Assembly: GCA_030765055.1 (NCBI GenBank)
Contig: CM060953.1
Span: 11,703,045-11,767,044, forward strand
Source: Mantis religiosa
Lineage: Eukaryota > Arthropoda > Insecta > Mantodea > Mantidae
DNA: 64,000 bases
Reading direction: 5' to 3'
Of the stretch, positions 44,325-54,615 are shown piece after piece. A model generated the notes under the pieces. That model was not told where the DNA came from. It saw nothing but the letters and a program-made list of their open reading frames with translations, and searched no databases. Each line of letters starts with the position of its first letter. Position 1 is the first letter of the stretch. A program made the translations under genes and the position numbers.

Positions 44325-45131
44325 CCGGGCCTTAAAGTACTTACAGCATAGTAAGTCGTCATTAAGGTAGTTGTCTCATGTGTTTATGAGAACTCCTAGT
44401 GGTTTACTATAAGCCCGGGCCTTAAAGTACCTACAGCATAGTAAGTCGTCATTAAGGTAGTTGTCTCATGTGTTTATGAGAACTCCTAGTGGTTTACTAT
44501 AAAGCCCGGGTCTTAAAGTACTTACAGCATAGTAAGTCGACATTAAGGTAGTTGTCTCATGTGTTTATGAGAACTCCTAGTGGTTTACTATAAGCCCGGG
44601 CCTTAAAGTACTTACAGCATAGTAAGTCGTCATTAAGGCAGTTGTCTCATGTGTTTATGAGAACTCCTCGTGGTTTACTATAAAGCCCGGGTCTTAAAGT
44701 ACTTACAGCATAGTAAGTCGTCATTAAGGTAGTTGTCTCATGTGTTTATGAGAACTCCTAGTGGTTTACTATAAAGTCCGGCCCTTAAAGTACTTACAGC
44801 ATAGTAAGTCACCATTAAGGTAGTTGTCTCATGTGTTTATGAGAACTCCTAGTGGTTTACTATAAAGCCCGGGCCTTAAAGTACTTACAGCATAGTAAGT
44901 CGCCATTAAGGTAGTTGTCTCATGTGTTTATGAGAACTCCTAGTGGTTTACTATAAAGCCCGGGTCTTAAAGTACTTACAGCATAGTAAGTCGTCATTAA
45001 GGTAGTTGTCTCATGTGTTTATGAGAACTCCTAGTGGTTTACTATAAAGCCCGGGCCTTAAAGTACTTACAACATAGTAAGTCACCATTAAGGTAGTTGT
45101 CTCATGTGTTTATGAGAACTCCTAGTGGTTT
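44325..45131 (+). repeat. Satellite E array 1, 90-bp unit
   Basis: About nine copies of a 90-91 bp unit with CTTAAAGTACTTACAGCATA and ATGAGAACTCCTAGTGGTTT. CTTAAAGTAC lies at 44,331, 44,421 and 44,512. Near-identical units indicate recent amplification. Confidence 0.95.
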
Positions 45132-45186
45132 ACCGGGAAAAAACACGAGTCAGTTGGAGAATTTAATGTCATGTCGGCACGTTGGC

Positions 45187-45262
45187 CATAGTAGCTCAAT
45201 GGTTTAGAGCGGCAGGACGGAAACCAGAAGATCCGTGGTTCAAATCCCGGCTATGGCATTTA
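45187..45262 (+). repeat. tRNA-like head of SINE E
   Basis: GCCATAG and CTATGGC can pair as an acceptor stem. TAGCTCAATGG is a perfect A box and GGTTCAAATCC a B box. A CAGG/CCAG-type anticodon stem closes a loop without the usual U33, so this is a tRNA-derived retroposon head and not a working tRNA. Confidence 0.8.
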
Positions 45263-45344
45263 ATTCTTCATTCTGACTCTACCCTTTCATAGTGCGTCCT
45301 ACACACGGCTAATGTCAAAGAACAATTAATTTGCATTAATTGTA

Positions 45345-47180
45345 CCTAATAGTGGTCCGAACTATAAAGCCCGGGCCTTAAAGTACTTACAGCATAGTAA
45401 GTCGTCATTAAGGTAGTTGTCTCATGTGTTTATGAGAACTCCTAGTGGTTAACTATAAAGCCCGGACCTTAAAGTACCTACAGCATAGTAAGTCGTCATT
45501 AAGGTAGTTGTCTCATGTGTTTATGAGAACTCCTAGTGGTTTACTATAAAGCCCGGGCCTTAAAGTACTTACAGCATAGTAAGTCGCCATTAAGGTAGTT
45601 GTCTCATGTGTTTATGAGAACTCCTAGTGGTTTACTATAAAGCCCGGGCCTTAAAGTACTTACAGCATAGTAAGTCGCCATTAAGGTAGTTGTTTCATGT
45701 GTTTATGAGAACTTCTAGTGGTTTACTATAAAGCCCAGGCCTTAAAGTACTTACAGCATAGTAAGTCGTCAGTAAGGTAGTTGTCTCATGTGTTTATGAG
45801 AACTCCTAGTGGTTAACTATAAAGTCCGGGCCTTAAAGTACTTACAGCATAGTAAGTCGTCATTAAGGTAGTTGTTTCATGTGTTTATGAGAACTTCTAG
45901 TGGTTTACTATAAAGTCCGGGCCTTAAAGTACTTACAACATAGTAAGTCGTCATTAAGGTAGTTGTCTCATGTGTTTATGAGAACTCCTAGTGGTTTACT
46001 ATAAAGCCCGGGTCTTAAAGTACTTACAGCATAGTAAGTCGCCATTAAGGTAGTTGTCTCATGTGTTTATGAGAACTCCTAGTGGTTAACTATAAAGTCC
46101 GGGCCTTAAAGTACTTACAGCATAGTAAGTCGTCATTAAGGTAGTTGTTTCATGTGTTTATGAGAACTTCTAGTGGTTTACTATAAAGCCCGGGCCTTAA
46201 AGTACTTACAGCATAGTAAGTCGCCATTAAGGTAGTTGTTTCATGTGTTTATGAGAACTTCTAGTGGTTTACTATAAAGTCCGGGCCTTAAAGTACTTAC
46301 ACCATAGTAAGTCGTCATTAAGGTAGTTGTCTCATGTGTTTATGAGAACTCCTAGTGGTTAACTATAAAGTCCGGGCCTTAAAGTACTTACAGCATAGTA
46401 AGTCGTCATTAAGGTAGTTGTTTCATGTGTTTATGAGAACTCCTAGTGGTTAACTATAAAGCCCGGGCCTTAAAGTACTTACAGCATAGTAAGTCGTCAT
46501 TAAGGTAGTTGTTTCATGTGTTTATGAGAACTTCTAGTGGTTTACTATAAAGTCCGGGCCTTAAAGTACTTACAGCATAGTAAGTCGTCATTAAGGTAGT
46601 TGTTTCATGTGTTTATGAGAACTTCTAGTGGTTTACTATAAAGTCCGGGCCTTAAAGTACTTACAGCATAGTAAGTCGTCATTAAGGTAGTTGTTTCATG
46701 TGTTTATGAGAACTTCTAGTGGTTTACTATAAAGTCCGGGCCTTAAAGTACTTACAGCATAGTAAGTCGTCATTAAGGTAGTTGTTTCATGTGTTTATGA
46801 GAACTCCTAGTGGTTAACTATAAAGTCCGGGCCTTAAAGTACTTACAGCATAGTAAGTCGTCATTAAGGTAGTTGTTTCATGTGTTTATGAGAACTCCTA
46901 GTGGTTAACTATAAAGCCCGGGCCTTAAAGTACTTACAGCATAGTAAGTCGTCATTAAGGTAGTTGTTTCATGTGTTTATGAGAACTTCTAGTGGTTTAC
47001 TATAAAGTCCGGGCCTTAAAGTACTTACAGCATAGTAAGTCGTCATTAAGGTAGTTGTCTCATGTGTTTATGAGAACTCCTAGTGGTTTACTATAAAGTC
47101 CGGGCCTTAAAGTACTTACAGCATAGTAAGTCGCCATTAAGGTAGTTGTCTCATGTGTTTATGAGAACTACTAGTGGTTT
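45345..47180 (+). repeat. Satellite E array 2, 90-bp unit
   Basis: About 20 copies. Subtypes alternate by single changes (GTCTCATG or GTTTCATG; GGTTTAC or GGTTAAC; AAGCCC or AAGTCC), and blocks of two to three units repeat together, which points to higher-order amplification. Confidence 0.95.
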
Positions 47181-47227
47181 ACCGGGAAAAACATCGAGTC
47201 AGTTGGAGAATTTAATGTCATGTTGGC

Positions 47228-47306
47228 ACGTTGGTCATAGTAGCTCAATGGTTTAGAGCGGCAGGACGGAAACCAGAAGATCCGGGGCTCAAATACCGGC
47301 TATGGC
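47228..47306 (+). repeat. tRNA-like head of SINE E, right copy
   Basis: Same fold as 45,187-45,262. The B box is altered to GGCTCAAATACC, which would weaken polymerase III recognition. Confidence 0.75.
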
Positions 47307-47383
47307 ATTGAATTTTTCATTCTGGCTCTACCCTTTAATAGTGCGTCCTACAAACGGCTAGTGTGAAAGAAAAATTAATTTCC

Positions 47384-47396
47384 ATTCTTTATTTTT
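47384..47396 (+). repeat. 13-bp target duplication, right
   Basis: ATTCTTTATTTTT; see 44,139-44,151. Confidence 0.9.
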
Positions 47397-48250
47397 GTCC
47401 AACACAAATTTTAGTTTGTTTAATTTTGTCTCCAATCTCACCTTTTACATTTTGTATCCTCTCTTCCACAATCCTCACTAACTCAATCGACTTATCCAAT
47501 GCCATGCCACATTCTTCAAGGCGGGTTAAGGTATCCGTCAAAATTGCAAAATTTGATGTAATGAAAGCTAATTTACGTTGGACCTGTGCACTCTCGATTG
47601 TCTAAGAATCTACCGTATCAAAACTATTCACCACTTCTCTCACTACTTGAAAATTGTCACAGTGGTATATACATGCAGTTAGACATGTACTCCAGCGTCT
47701 TAAAATTGGTGCGGGGGGCAAATCTATAATAGGGGCGTTTTCTTTGAAATACATAGTTCGGGTTGGCGCTTTCAAAAACATTTTCTTTACTGTGGAAATT
47801 AGTGTGTTTACTTCTGGAAATGTTGACCTGACATGTTCCGCGATTCGATGAAAAGCATGGGCCAAATACGTAACATGCACCTTTAGCATGTAAGTCGCCG
47901 CGTCTTTTAGGAACACACCACTAGGCCACAATAAACACATGGATTTATCGAACAGTTTGCATATCTAACAGTAGTTAACAAGTTAGGTGCAGAGGTTGTA
48001 CTTCCATTAGTCCTAAATCCGGGCCTCCTTCGACCACGGAGTTACCAAGCTGTCCCAAAAGGGCGGCCGGCGCCTCCGAGGCTCTTTCCATTGGAAAAGA
48101 CCTAGAGACTAACAAGCCTCCCCCCATCTGGTCCTGTGTACTCAATGCGGGATGGAAGTGGATGCGCCACTTACGCGCGCCAACTCAAAAATAGGAAGGC
48201 TACAGATATGACCTGGGTAGGGCCGCCTGGTGATCTAGCACACCTTCTAC

Positions 48251-49553
48251 CAGTGGCAGCTGGTGGGTTAAACTATTGGTGGTGCACAAATGAAAAATAG
48301 TAATGACTCACCTATTTATACAGATTCTCTGCTCTAATCTCCTTAGACCTGGGGAATCTATCGATAACTTTTACGTTGAAGTCGCTGATCTTCATAACAA
48401 AATCTCTCTTAATTTAAAGCATTGCTAATGCTGACAATCGGCCCTGTGTTCCTAAGGAAAGTTTTTATTCTTTTTAAAGTTGAGAAACAGCATTCTGCTT
48501 CAGCGGTAGACATTGGCATAGTTAACAGTACTCGGAGGAGTTTGACATATTCGCTGAATGTAGCACATAAATTGTTTCCCTTATTGAAGTCCATCAAGCA
48601 CAAAGCGCCGGACACTCCACGAAATTCCTCTCGACTTTAAATTACAGTCAGTTCTCTACGAATTTTTGTTCCAATGATAAAAGGATAGAATCTTATTGTT
48701 TCTCTAAGGGAATCCTCTGGAAATGTCTTAGAAATTTTCTTGATCAAACAAAGTTGGGGCTACCAGATGCCTCGTGAAGCTAAGTCTGTCCTTTGCTTCT
48801 CTAAGAATGTCACATACTTCAAGAGCTTCTCTTCTTTTCACATCATGATCTTCTATTCTTCTCCTCTTAATTGCAGTTTGTTCGTGTTCCTCGATATCCA
48901 CGCTATTTCTTACCTTTTGCACTTTCCTTTTAAATGCGTTTAGAAGGGCGATGGCAAATGTTGCATTGCAGTCTCGTTTCTGCAGCTGATTGTACAAAAT
49001 GTCCACATGTGGCATGATCTTGTAGAAGAAAGACAGCCAGAATACAAAATTATAATCTTTCAAACTGGCCATAAACCCAGAAGCCTGAACAAGTGTGGCG
49101 TTGTTGTTTAACAGAGCTCTCTTCTGAATAACCTCCAGCATTTAATTAAATTCTCCCTGTGTTCGAAAAGCAAAGCACACAGAAGCTAAGCCTGAAGGTC
49201 ACGCTATAGCCGTTGCTAAGAGTAGGAGGAGCTAGGTTTATAAACCTCCATTTAAGCAATGTATAAGTAGCCCCTCCCATCTCGTCACCTTCCCGTAACC
49301 CCCTCAGAGAGCCTACATTTGGGCGAAATCTTAGGTTAACTCTTCGCTGCAAACCTGCGGCTCCTACAGCTAACCTCTGTTTATTTCGACTTCTGCGGTC
49401 ATGGGCAGCTACAGACGATAAGCGTAATTGAAACATGTTTGTATATAAAACAATGCAAACAAGTACAGCTTTAATGTACAAAACGCACCTGTTGTATATT
49501 CAGAATCGGTGGGTGTAGCGCAAACCTGCAAGCTTTTGGAGGAACCGCCCCTG
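48251..49553 (-). mobile_element. hAT element (ZMYM1-like), non-autonomous, copy 2
   Basis: Flanked by a perfect 8-bp duplication CCTTCTAC (48,243-48,250; 49,554-49,561). Starts CAGTGGCAGCTGGTGG and ends GGAGGAACCGCCCCTG when the right end is read on plus. Inside are the same remnants as copy 1. It differs by small indels, including loss of a few bases at the NTMSQD position (after FLRNTG) that truncates the C-terminal frame, and loss of the AATACAGAG segment near the left end. Confidence 0.92.
48409..49141 (-). pseudogene. hAT transposase remnant of copy 2
   Basis: Frames 49,141-48,728 (VQASGFMASLKDYNFVFWLS to FTRHLVAPTLFDQENF) and 48,615-48,409 (LLTMPMSTAEAECCFSTLKR, broken after FLRNTG). 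Same deletion structure as copy 1; non-functional. Confidence 0.85.
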
Positions 49554-49579
49554 CCTTCTACTAGCTATGCTGGCTAGTA

Positions 49580-50711
49580 CAGAGGTATTTCTTTATCTTG
49601 AAAAGTGCAGAGCGATGCGCAGTGGTATGTGGACGAGTCCACCTCAGAACGGTTGCAACTGGAGGGGAGGGAAGTTCAGTTGCGAGCAAGTAAACACGTG
49701 CAGAGCTACTCGGAAACACTACAGCTTGTTTCAGAATGTACTTGTCTCCTGGTTCCAAGAGAGCATTTATAAATGACGCCTCCTAGTAGCACACTAGGAA
49801 ATAAAGTGCTACATTTAAAAACACGAGAAGTCATAGCCAATATCCATAGATTTATAAAAAAGAAACAATGGTCTGGGTCAGCTATAAAAATCTGGGAAAG
49901 GGTATCAGCGGCAACAGTTGTGTCTGAAAGCAGTTTAGGAGAGTTATTAAGGAAAGAAAAACCATTGGTGCTAGTGCAACAACGTCCTTCTCTATGCCCA
50001 GTAAACAAAGATTAAGAACATGCACAAAATCTAATTTGGATGTTTTAATTCAGAGGTAGTTAGGCGAACTATGAATAATTTTTAAAGCACAGAAAAACAA
50101 AGACCAACTTTGAAGAAAGTGCTTATGAAGCTATAAATTCTACTGACTTCCAAGGCAGTGTCTGAATATTAAGAAGAGTTCTTTTGAAGCTAGGATTATT
50201 TGAAAAATAAATCACTAAGCGTGACAGACAAATTTTAATCGAACATCGCACCATACGTGCAAAAAGGTTTAAGCATTTACGAAATATTCGGAGATATCGA
50301 AGTGAAGTTTATATAGTTTATATGGATGAAACTTATATACATACAGCACATACTGGACCATATGCCTGGAGTGAAATACGTTACAGGGAGTCTGCAGCGA
50401 TATTGAAAGGCCGGCAGTTGTTTATCATGCCTGCTGGAGGAGAACAGGGTTTTGTTCCAAATGTCTATGTACTATTTAAGATCCAACAAAAGCGTGGAGA
50501 TTACTACCATAGTAAGAATTACAACTTAGTTTATAAGAGCTGCAAAACTGGCTTCGAGAATGAAATTTGTTTTTAGACACCTTATGCAACGCCCTCTCCT
50601 CTCATAACCTTACGCGTGTGACGCATTGTGACGATAGGTGCACTATCCCCACTACAGTTGCTACTCATCCCTACCGCGCATGATTCCTGTTAAGATAAAA
50701 TAATACATCTG
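49580..50711 (+). mobile_element. Tc1-like element with TA duplication
   Basis: Begins CAGAGGTATTTCTTTATCTT and ends AAGATAAAATAATACATCTG, imperfect inverted repeats, between TA dinucleotides at 49,578-49,579 and 50,712-50,713. It sits in the GC-rich unit at a GTAC. Coding remnants: a helical N-terminal region (49,773-50,015; EVIANIHRFIKKKQWSGSA) and the first catalytic Asp in VYMDETYIHTAHTGPYAWSE (50,322 onward), then AGGEQGFVPNVYVLFK. The frame stops after NEICF, and the second and third catalytic residues are absent through a 3' deletion. Confidence 0.87.
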
Positions 50712-51600
50712 TACGCGGGAATATACGGCTTCCCTCAACCCCGTCCGGAGACGTACCCTATCTCCCACGGGTATCGGGAACCACTGCCCCCTCGAGTCCA
50801 ACCCAATCCGAAAAACTCCTTATCAGGGAGGGGATCGAATGTCAGGCCCGAGGTTCTTCTAGTAACGTCAGAGGTACCACGAGTGCTAGAGGTCCGCAAC
50901 GCCCGCATCACGGCAGCTGAAGGGGACGGATACCCTCCCCTACGGGAAACAGTGGTTAACAGCTTCCATAACCTCTGAGGTCAGAAGAAACATTTGTCCG
51001 GCACCAGTAGCTTCTAGCGTACCTATCACTACATTGACTACATAACGCCCCTCTAAATCAGTTATCTCATTAATTGATACACCATTTTTCCCCATTCACA
51101 CATTCACGTATTCGGTTTAACGTATCCTTATAACATTTTTGTAGGTAACTTGTACGCAAAGTTGATTCATCTGGAATTGTATGACCAATGTGACGTTCAG
51201 GAAAATCTCGTAACTTGAAATTACTTAATTTTCCAAACAGAACTTTTTCGCTAACAAACACTTCACATAATTCTTTATAAAAGTAAAATGACTTGTTACT
51301 TGACGTCGAAGCCGTTTCTTTTTCCACCAAACCCTGAAACATACTGTTTCAAACGGACAAAGTTGACTGCTCTTGTTTCGGCATTTCAATTCCACAACAC
51401 AACAAATTTACACACCTCACAAACTACTCTGCTACTGCGACACTTCTACCTCTTGAAGTCCAGACTGATGCATTCCACACATATTGCATGATGTAATTGG
51501 CGATTCCTTGAATTGATGCGTCACAAATACACCAGCACTGTTAGGACACTGACCTGTGTTAATTACATGTTTACCACATTTACAAAGATTTCCATTTCAT

Positions 51601-52770
51601 AAAAGATGATATAAAAATTATTTTAAGCCCCAAAAAGCCATGGGACAGGGTCACGTCGGCCAAGGCAGTCGAACCCAGGCCTCCCAAATGCGGGCTACGG
51701 ATGAAAATGCCCAATAAATTCGTGAAAAAGAAAGAAAATGAACGGAAAATGCATCTAAATGTTCAAAAATTACTATTATAAAAATGTGGGAAAAATGCAT
51801 TTTGATGACCAATACAAACCGCATATATCTAACGTATTTGTTCCAGAATGCGCTTAATTACCAATAAGTATCGTCTGTGACTACTCAATAGTGATAGATG
51901 TATCCTAGTAATAGTAATAGACGTATAGCCTATAGTAATAGACACTAGTAATAGATGGCATAACTAATGACATCCTAAAATTAAAGATATGCATGGAATA
52001 GTGAAAATATGAACCCGTTAATACTCTGAACCAGCTTCTTACACCTTTGTGCTCTACATTTCATCCTGTTAACAATATCACAAAATGTACCTTTATTGCT
52101 GAACAACAATCGCTTACTGAAGCAGTAAGAGAGCAACAAAAGGACTGCGCTCAACTGTTTGAGAACAAATTTTGAACAAAGAAAGAAAGGAGCAAATCGC
52201 TTCCATAACACCATTCCGACACATGCAACAATGAAGGAGAAGCTCTACCAATTTGTTTTCACACTACCGCCATACGGCGTTTCCTATTGTTCTACTTGAA
52301 GGGCCATTTGGCACAGAAGCCCTTCTATGTGATATACATGCAGGAAATACAGATATACCTACACTCTCACTGAGAGAAGGGACTTTAAATTCGTGTAACA
52401 CGTCAAAAATAACAACCAACATAATAACATTACTCACACTTATAACACAACATAGAAACTACAATTAAGAATAAATTGTTCCTGTAAATTGTTTCAGGGC
52501 ATTTCATTTTTATTCAGTTTTAACTGGAACAAGCAAAATATCCGCCTTCTTTAAATTTCTCTCATGCGTTTGCATTTACATTATGAATATTTATAATGAA
52601 TGTATGCAAAATTACCTCGCAACCTTAATTATTATAACCAAACTGCCAAGCTATGTTTTTCTCTATACTCAAACACTTTAACTACAATGTAGATGGAATA
52701 CATTTACAAAAAAAAAAAACTGATTTAAAAGTTTTGTATGTATAACAATCACTTATCATTTACACAGTAA
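51601..52770. other. No recognised gene
   Basis: 51,630-51,700 has a weak tRNA-like B-box word (AGTCGAACCC). 51,895-51,960 is a TAGTAATAGA-rich stretch. No domain recognised. Confidence 0.45.
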
Positions 52771-52777
52771 TACAGTA

Positions 52778-52860
52778 GCCGGCATCGTGTCTGCTTCACG
52801 TTTAAGAGGTCCCGAGATCGAATCTCTATAAGGGCGAGTTTTTTTCGATAAGGTTTCAAC
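52778..52860 (+). repeat. tRNA-like block at the left edge of satellite A
   Basis: GTAGCCGGCATCGTGTCTGC and GAGATCGAATCTC resemble A- and B-box positions. A spacer with a poly-T precedes satellite A. The same arrangement, inverted, occurs at 15,800-15,940. Confidence 0.5.
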
Positions 52861-53635
52861 AGCTTTCTCTTATCCTAAAAGATGAATGTCTGGTAACTCT
52901 AACCTCTATGTACCCTGTACTTATTTGAACATCATTTCATTCATCGTCCGATATGACTTAACGTTGGAGGTTTTCTCTTATCCTGAAAGATGAATGTCTG
53001 GTAACTCTAAGCTCTATGTACTCTGTACTCATTTGAACTTCATTTCATTCATCGTCCGATATGACTTAACGCTGGAGGTTTTCTCTTATCCTGAAAGATG
53101 AATGTCTGGTACCTCTAAGCTCTATGTACCCTGTACTCGTTTGAACATCGTCCGATATGACTTAACGTTGGAGGTTTTCTCTTATCCTGAATGATGAAAG
53201 TCTGGTAACTCTAAGCTCTATGTACCCTGTACTCATTTGAACATCGTCCGATATGACTTAACGCTGGAGGTTTTCTCTTATCCTGAAAGATGAATGTTTG
53301 GTAACTCTAAGCTCTATGTACCCTGTACTTATTTGAACATGATTTCATTCATCGTCCGATATGACTTAACGTTGGAGGTTTTCTCTTATCCAAAAAGATG
53401 AATGCCTGGTAACTCTAAGCTCTATGTACCCTGTACTTATTTGAACATCATTTCATTCATCGTCCGATATGACTTAACGTTGGAGGTTTTCTCTTATCCA
53501 AAAAGATGAATGCCTGGTAACTTTAAGCTCTATGTACCCTGTACTCATATGAACATCGTCCGATATAACTTAACGTTGGAGGTTTTCTCTTATCCAGAAA
53601 GATGAATATCTGGTAACTCTAAGCTATACGGACTC
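52861..53635 (+). repeat. Satellite A, third array
   Basis: About seven monomers. 108-bp units (TCTGG at 52,889, 52,997 and 53,105) are interspersed with shortened units of about 86 bp lacking the ATTTCATTCATCG part (for example around 53,140 and 53,245). Confidence 0.93.
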
Positions 53636-53734
53636 TGTACTTTTTCAAATGCAATTTTTTATTTATTTCTTCATGTCTTGACCAGGGAAAAAGGACTGAA
53701 TTTCAAAGTCATCAAAGAGAGAGCAGCTGTTTAG

Positions 53735-54615
53735 GACATTTGACTATCACTTAAATTCTACTGTATTCCCTTGTAACTACAATAAGATAATGTTTATCTT
53801 AAAGTACATAGAGCAATAAGTGTTTGTACAAGAGTAGAGAAAGTCATGTATACATCACATAACGACCAGATGTTTAAAAGATTTGACTATCACTTAAAGT
53901 CTACTGTATTCCCTTGTAACTACAATAAGATAATGTTTATCTTGAAGTAGATAGAGCAATAAGTGTTTGTACAAGAGTAGAGAAAATCATGTATACATCA
54001 CATAACGACCAGCTGTTTAAAAGATTTGACTATCACTTAAAGTCTACTGTATTCCCTTGTAACTACAATAAGATAATGTTTATCTTGAAGTAGATAGAGC
54101 AATAAGTGTTTGTACAAGAGTAGAGAAAGTCATGTATACATCACATAACGACCAAAACATTTGACTATCACTTAAAGTCTGCTGTATTCCCTTGTAACTA
54201 CAATAAGATAATGTTTATCTTGAAGTAGATAGAGCAATAAGTGTTTGTACAAGAGTAGAGAAAGTCATGTATACATCACATAACGACCAAAACATTTGAC
54301 TATCACTTAAAGTCTGCTGTATTCCCTTGTAACTACAATAAGATAATGTTTATCTTGAAGTAGATAGAGCAATAAGTGTTTGTACAAGAGTAGAGAAAGT
54401 CATGTATACATCACATAACGACCAAAACATTTGACTATCACTTAAAGTCTACTGTATTCCCTTGTAACTACAATAAGATAATGTTTATCTTGAAGTAGAT
54501 AGAGCAATTAGTGTTTGTACAAGAGTAGAGAAAGTCATGTATACATCACATAACGACCAAAACATTTGACTATCACTTAAAGTCTACTGTATTCCCTTGT
54601 ACCTACAATAAGATG
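53735..54615 (-). repeat. Satellite B, reverse array
   Basis: CCCTTGTAACTACAATAAGA at 53,768, 53,911, 54,054, 54,189, 54,324, 54,459 and 54,594. The first two spacings are 143 bp, with an extra TGTTTAAAAG piece; the rest are 135 bp. Opposite orientation to 16,655-17,275. Confidence 0.94.

Larger units (their letters stand above)
44152..47383 (+). mobile_element. SINE E / satellite E composite insert
   Basis: A 3.2 kb insert between 13-bp target duplications. Order: an inverted tRNA-head fragment (44,155-44,215), the unit tail (44,225-44,325), 90-bp array 1 (44,325-45,131), a complete tRNA-like unit (45,140-45,340), 90-bp array 2 (45,345-47,180), and a last tRNA-like unit ending AAAATTAATTTCC (47,185-47,383). 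The inverted left end matches the right end (GGGTAGAGC-AGAATGAAAAA). Single units of the same family occur at 61,085-61,290 and 62,225-62,985. Confidence 0.85.
47981..50947 (-). mobile_element. GC-rich retroposon-like unit, split by two transposons
   Basis: Flanked by AACAGTAGTTAACA (47,967-47,980) and AACAGTGGTTAACA (50,948-50,961), a 13/14 target duplication inside the host hAT. The unit itself is 47,981-48,250, then about 49,554-49,579, then 50,712-50,947 on the minus strand. It matches the plus-strand unit at 62,991-63,515 in order, including GGATTGGGTTGGRCTCGA and CCTAGAGACTAACAAGCC (complement). The two gaps are the hAT copy 2 and the Tc1-like element. Confidence 0.83.
43885..51600 (-). 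mobile_element. Host hAT element split by two insertions
   Basis: Three minus-strand pieces join in order. Piece 1 (51,600-50,948) has TASTSSNKSFYFYKELCEVF, HIGHTIPDESTLRTSYLQKC, then GRYVVNVVIGTLEATGAGQM, ending EAVNHC. Piece 2 (47,980-47,384) has KLFDKSMCLLWPSGVFLKDA, HVTYLAHAFHRIAEHVRSTF, KKMFLKAPTRTMYFKENAP and ILRRWSTCLTACIYHC. Piece 3 (44,138-43,885) has FFKYAAITSVEVERSFSKYK, the hAT C-terminal dimerisation motif. Gaps 1/2 and 2/3 are the insertions described separately. The termini were not defined. It is a hAT family that I know as common in cockroach-like genomes. Stops and shifts make it inactive. Confidence 0.85.

Noticed and set aside
45187..45262. A working tRNA gene
   Set aside because: A and B boxes are good, but the anticodon loop lacks U33 and the T stem has a mismatch. 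Heads are repeated with divergent loops, which fits a retroposon head.
44325..47180. Regular 90-bp repeats that could be mistaken for a CRISPR-like array
   Set aside because: Whole units are repeated without unique spacers, and the context is a eukaryotic SINE. It is a satellite.
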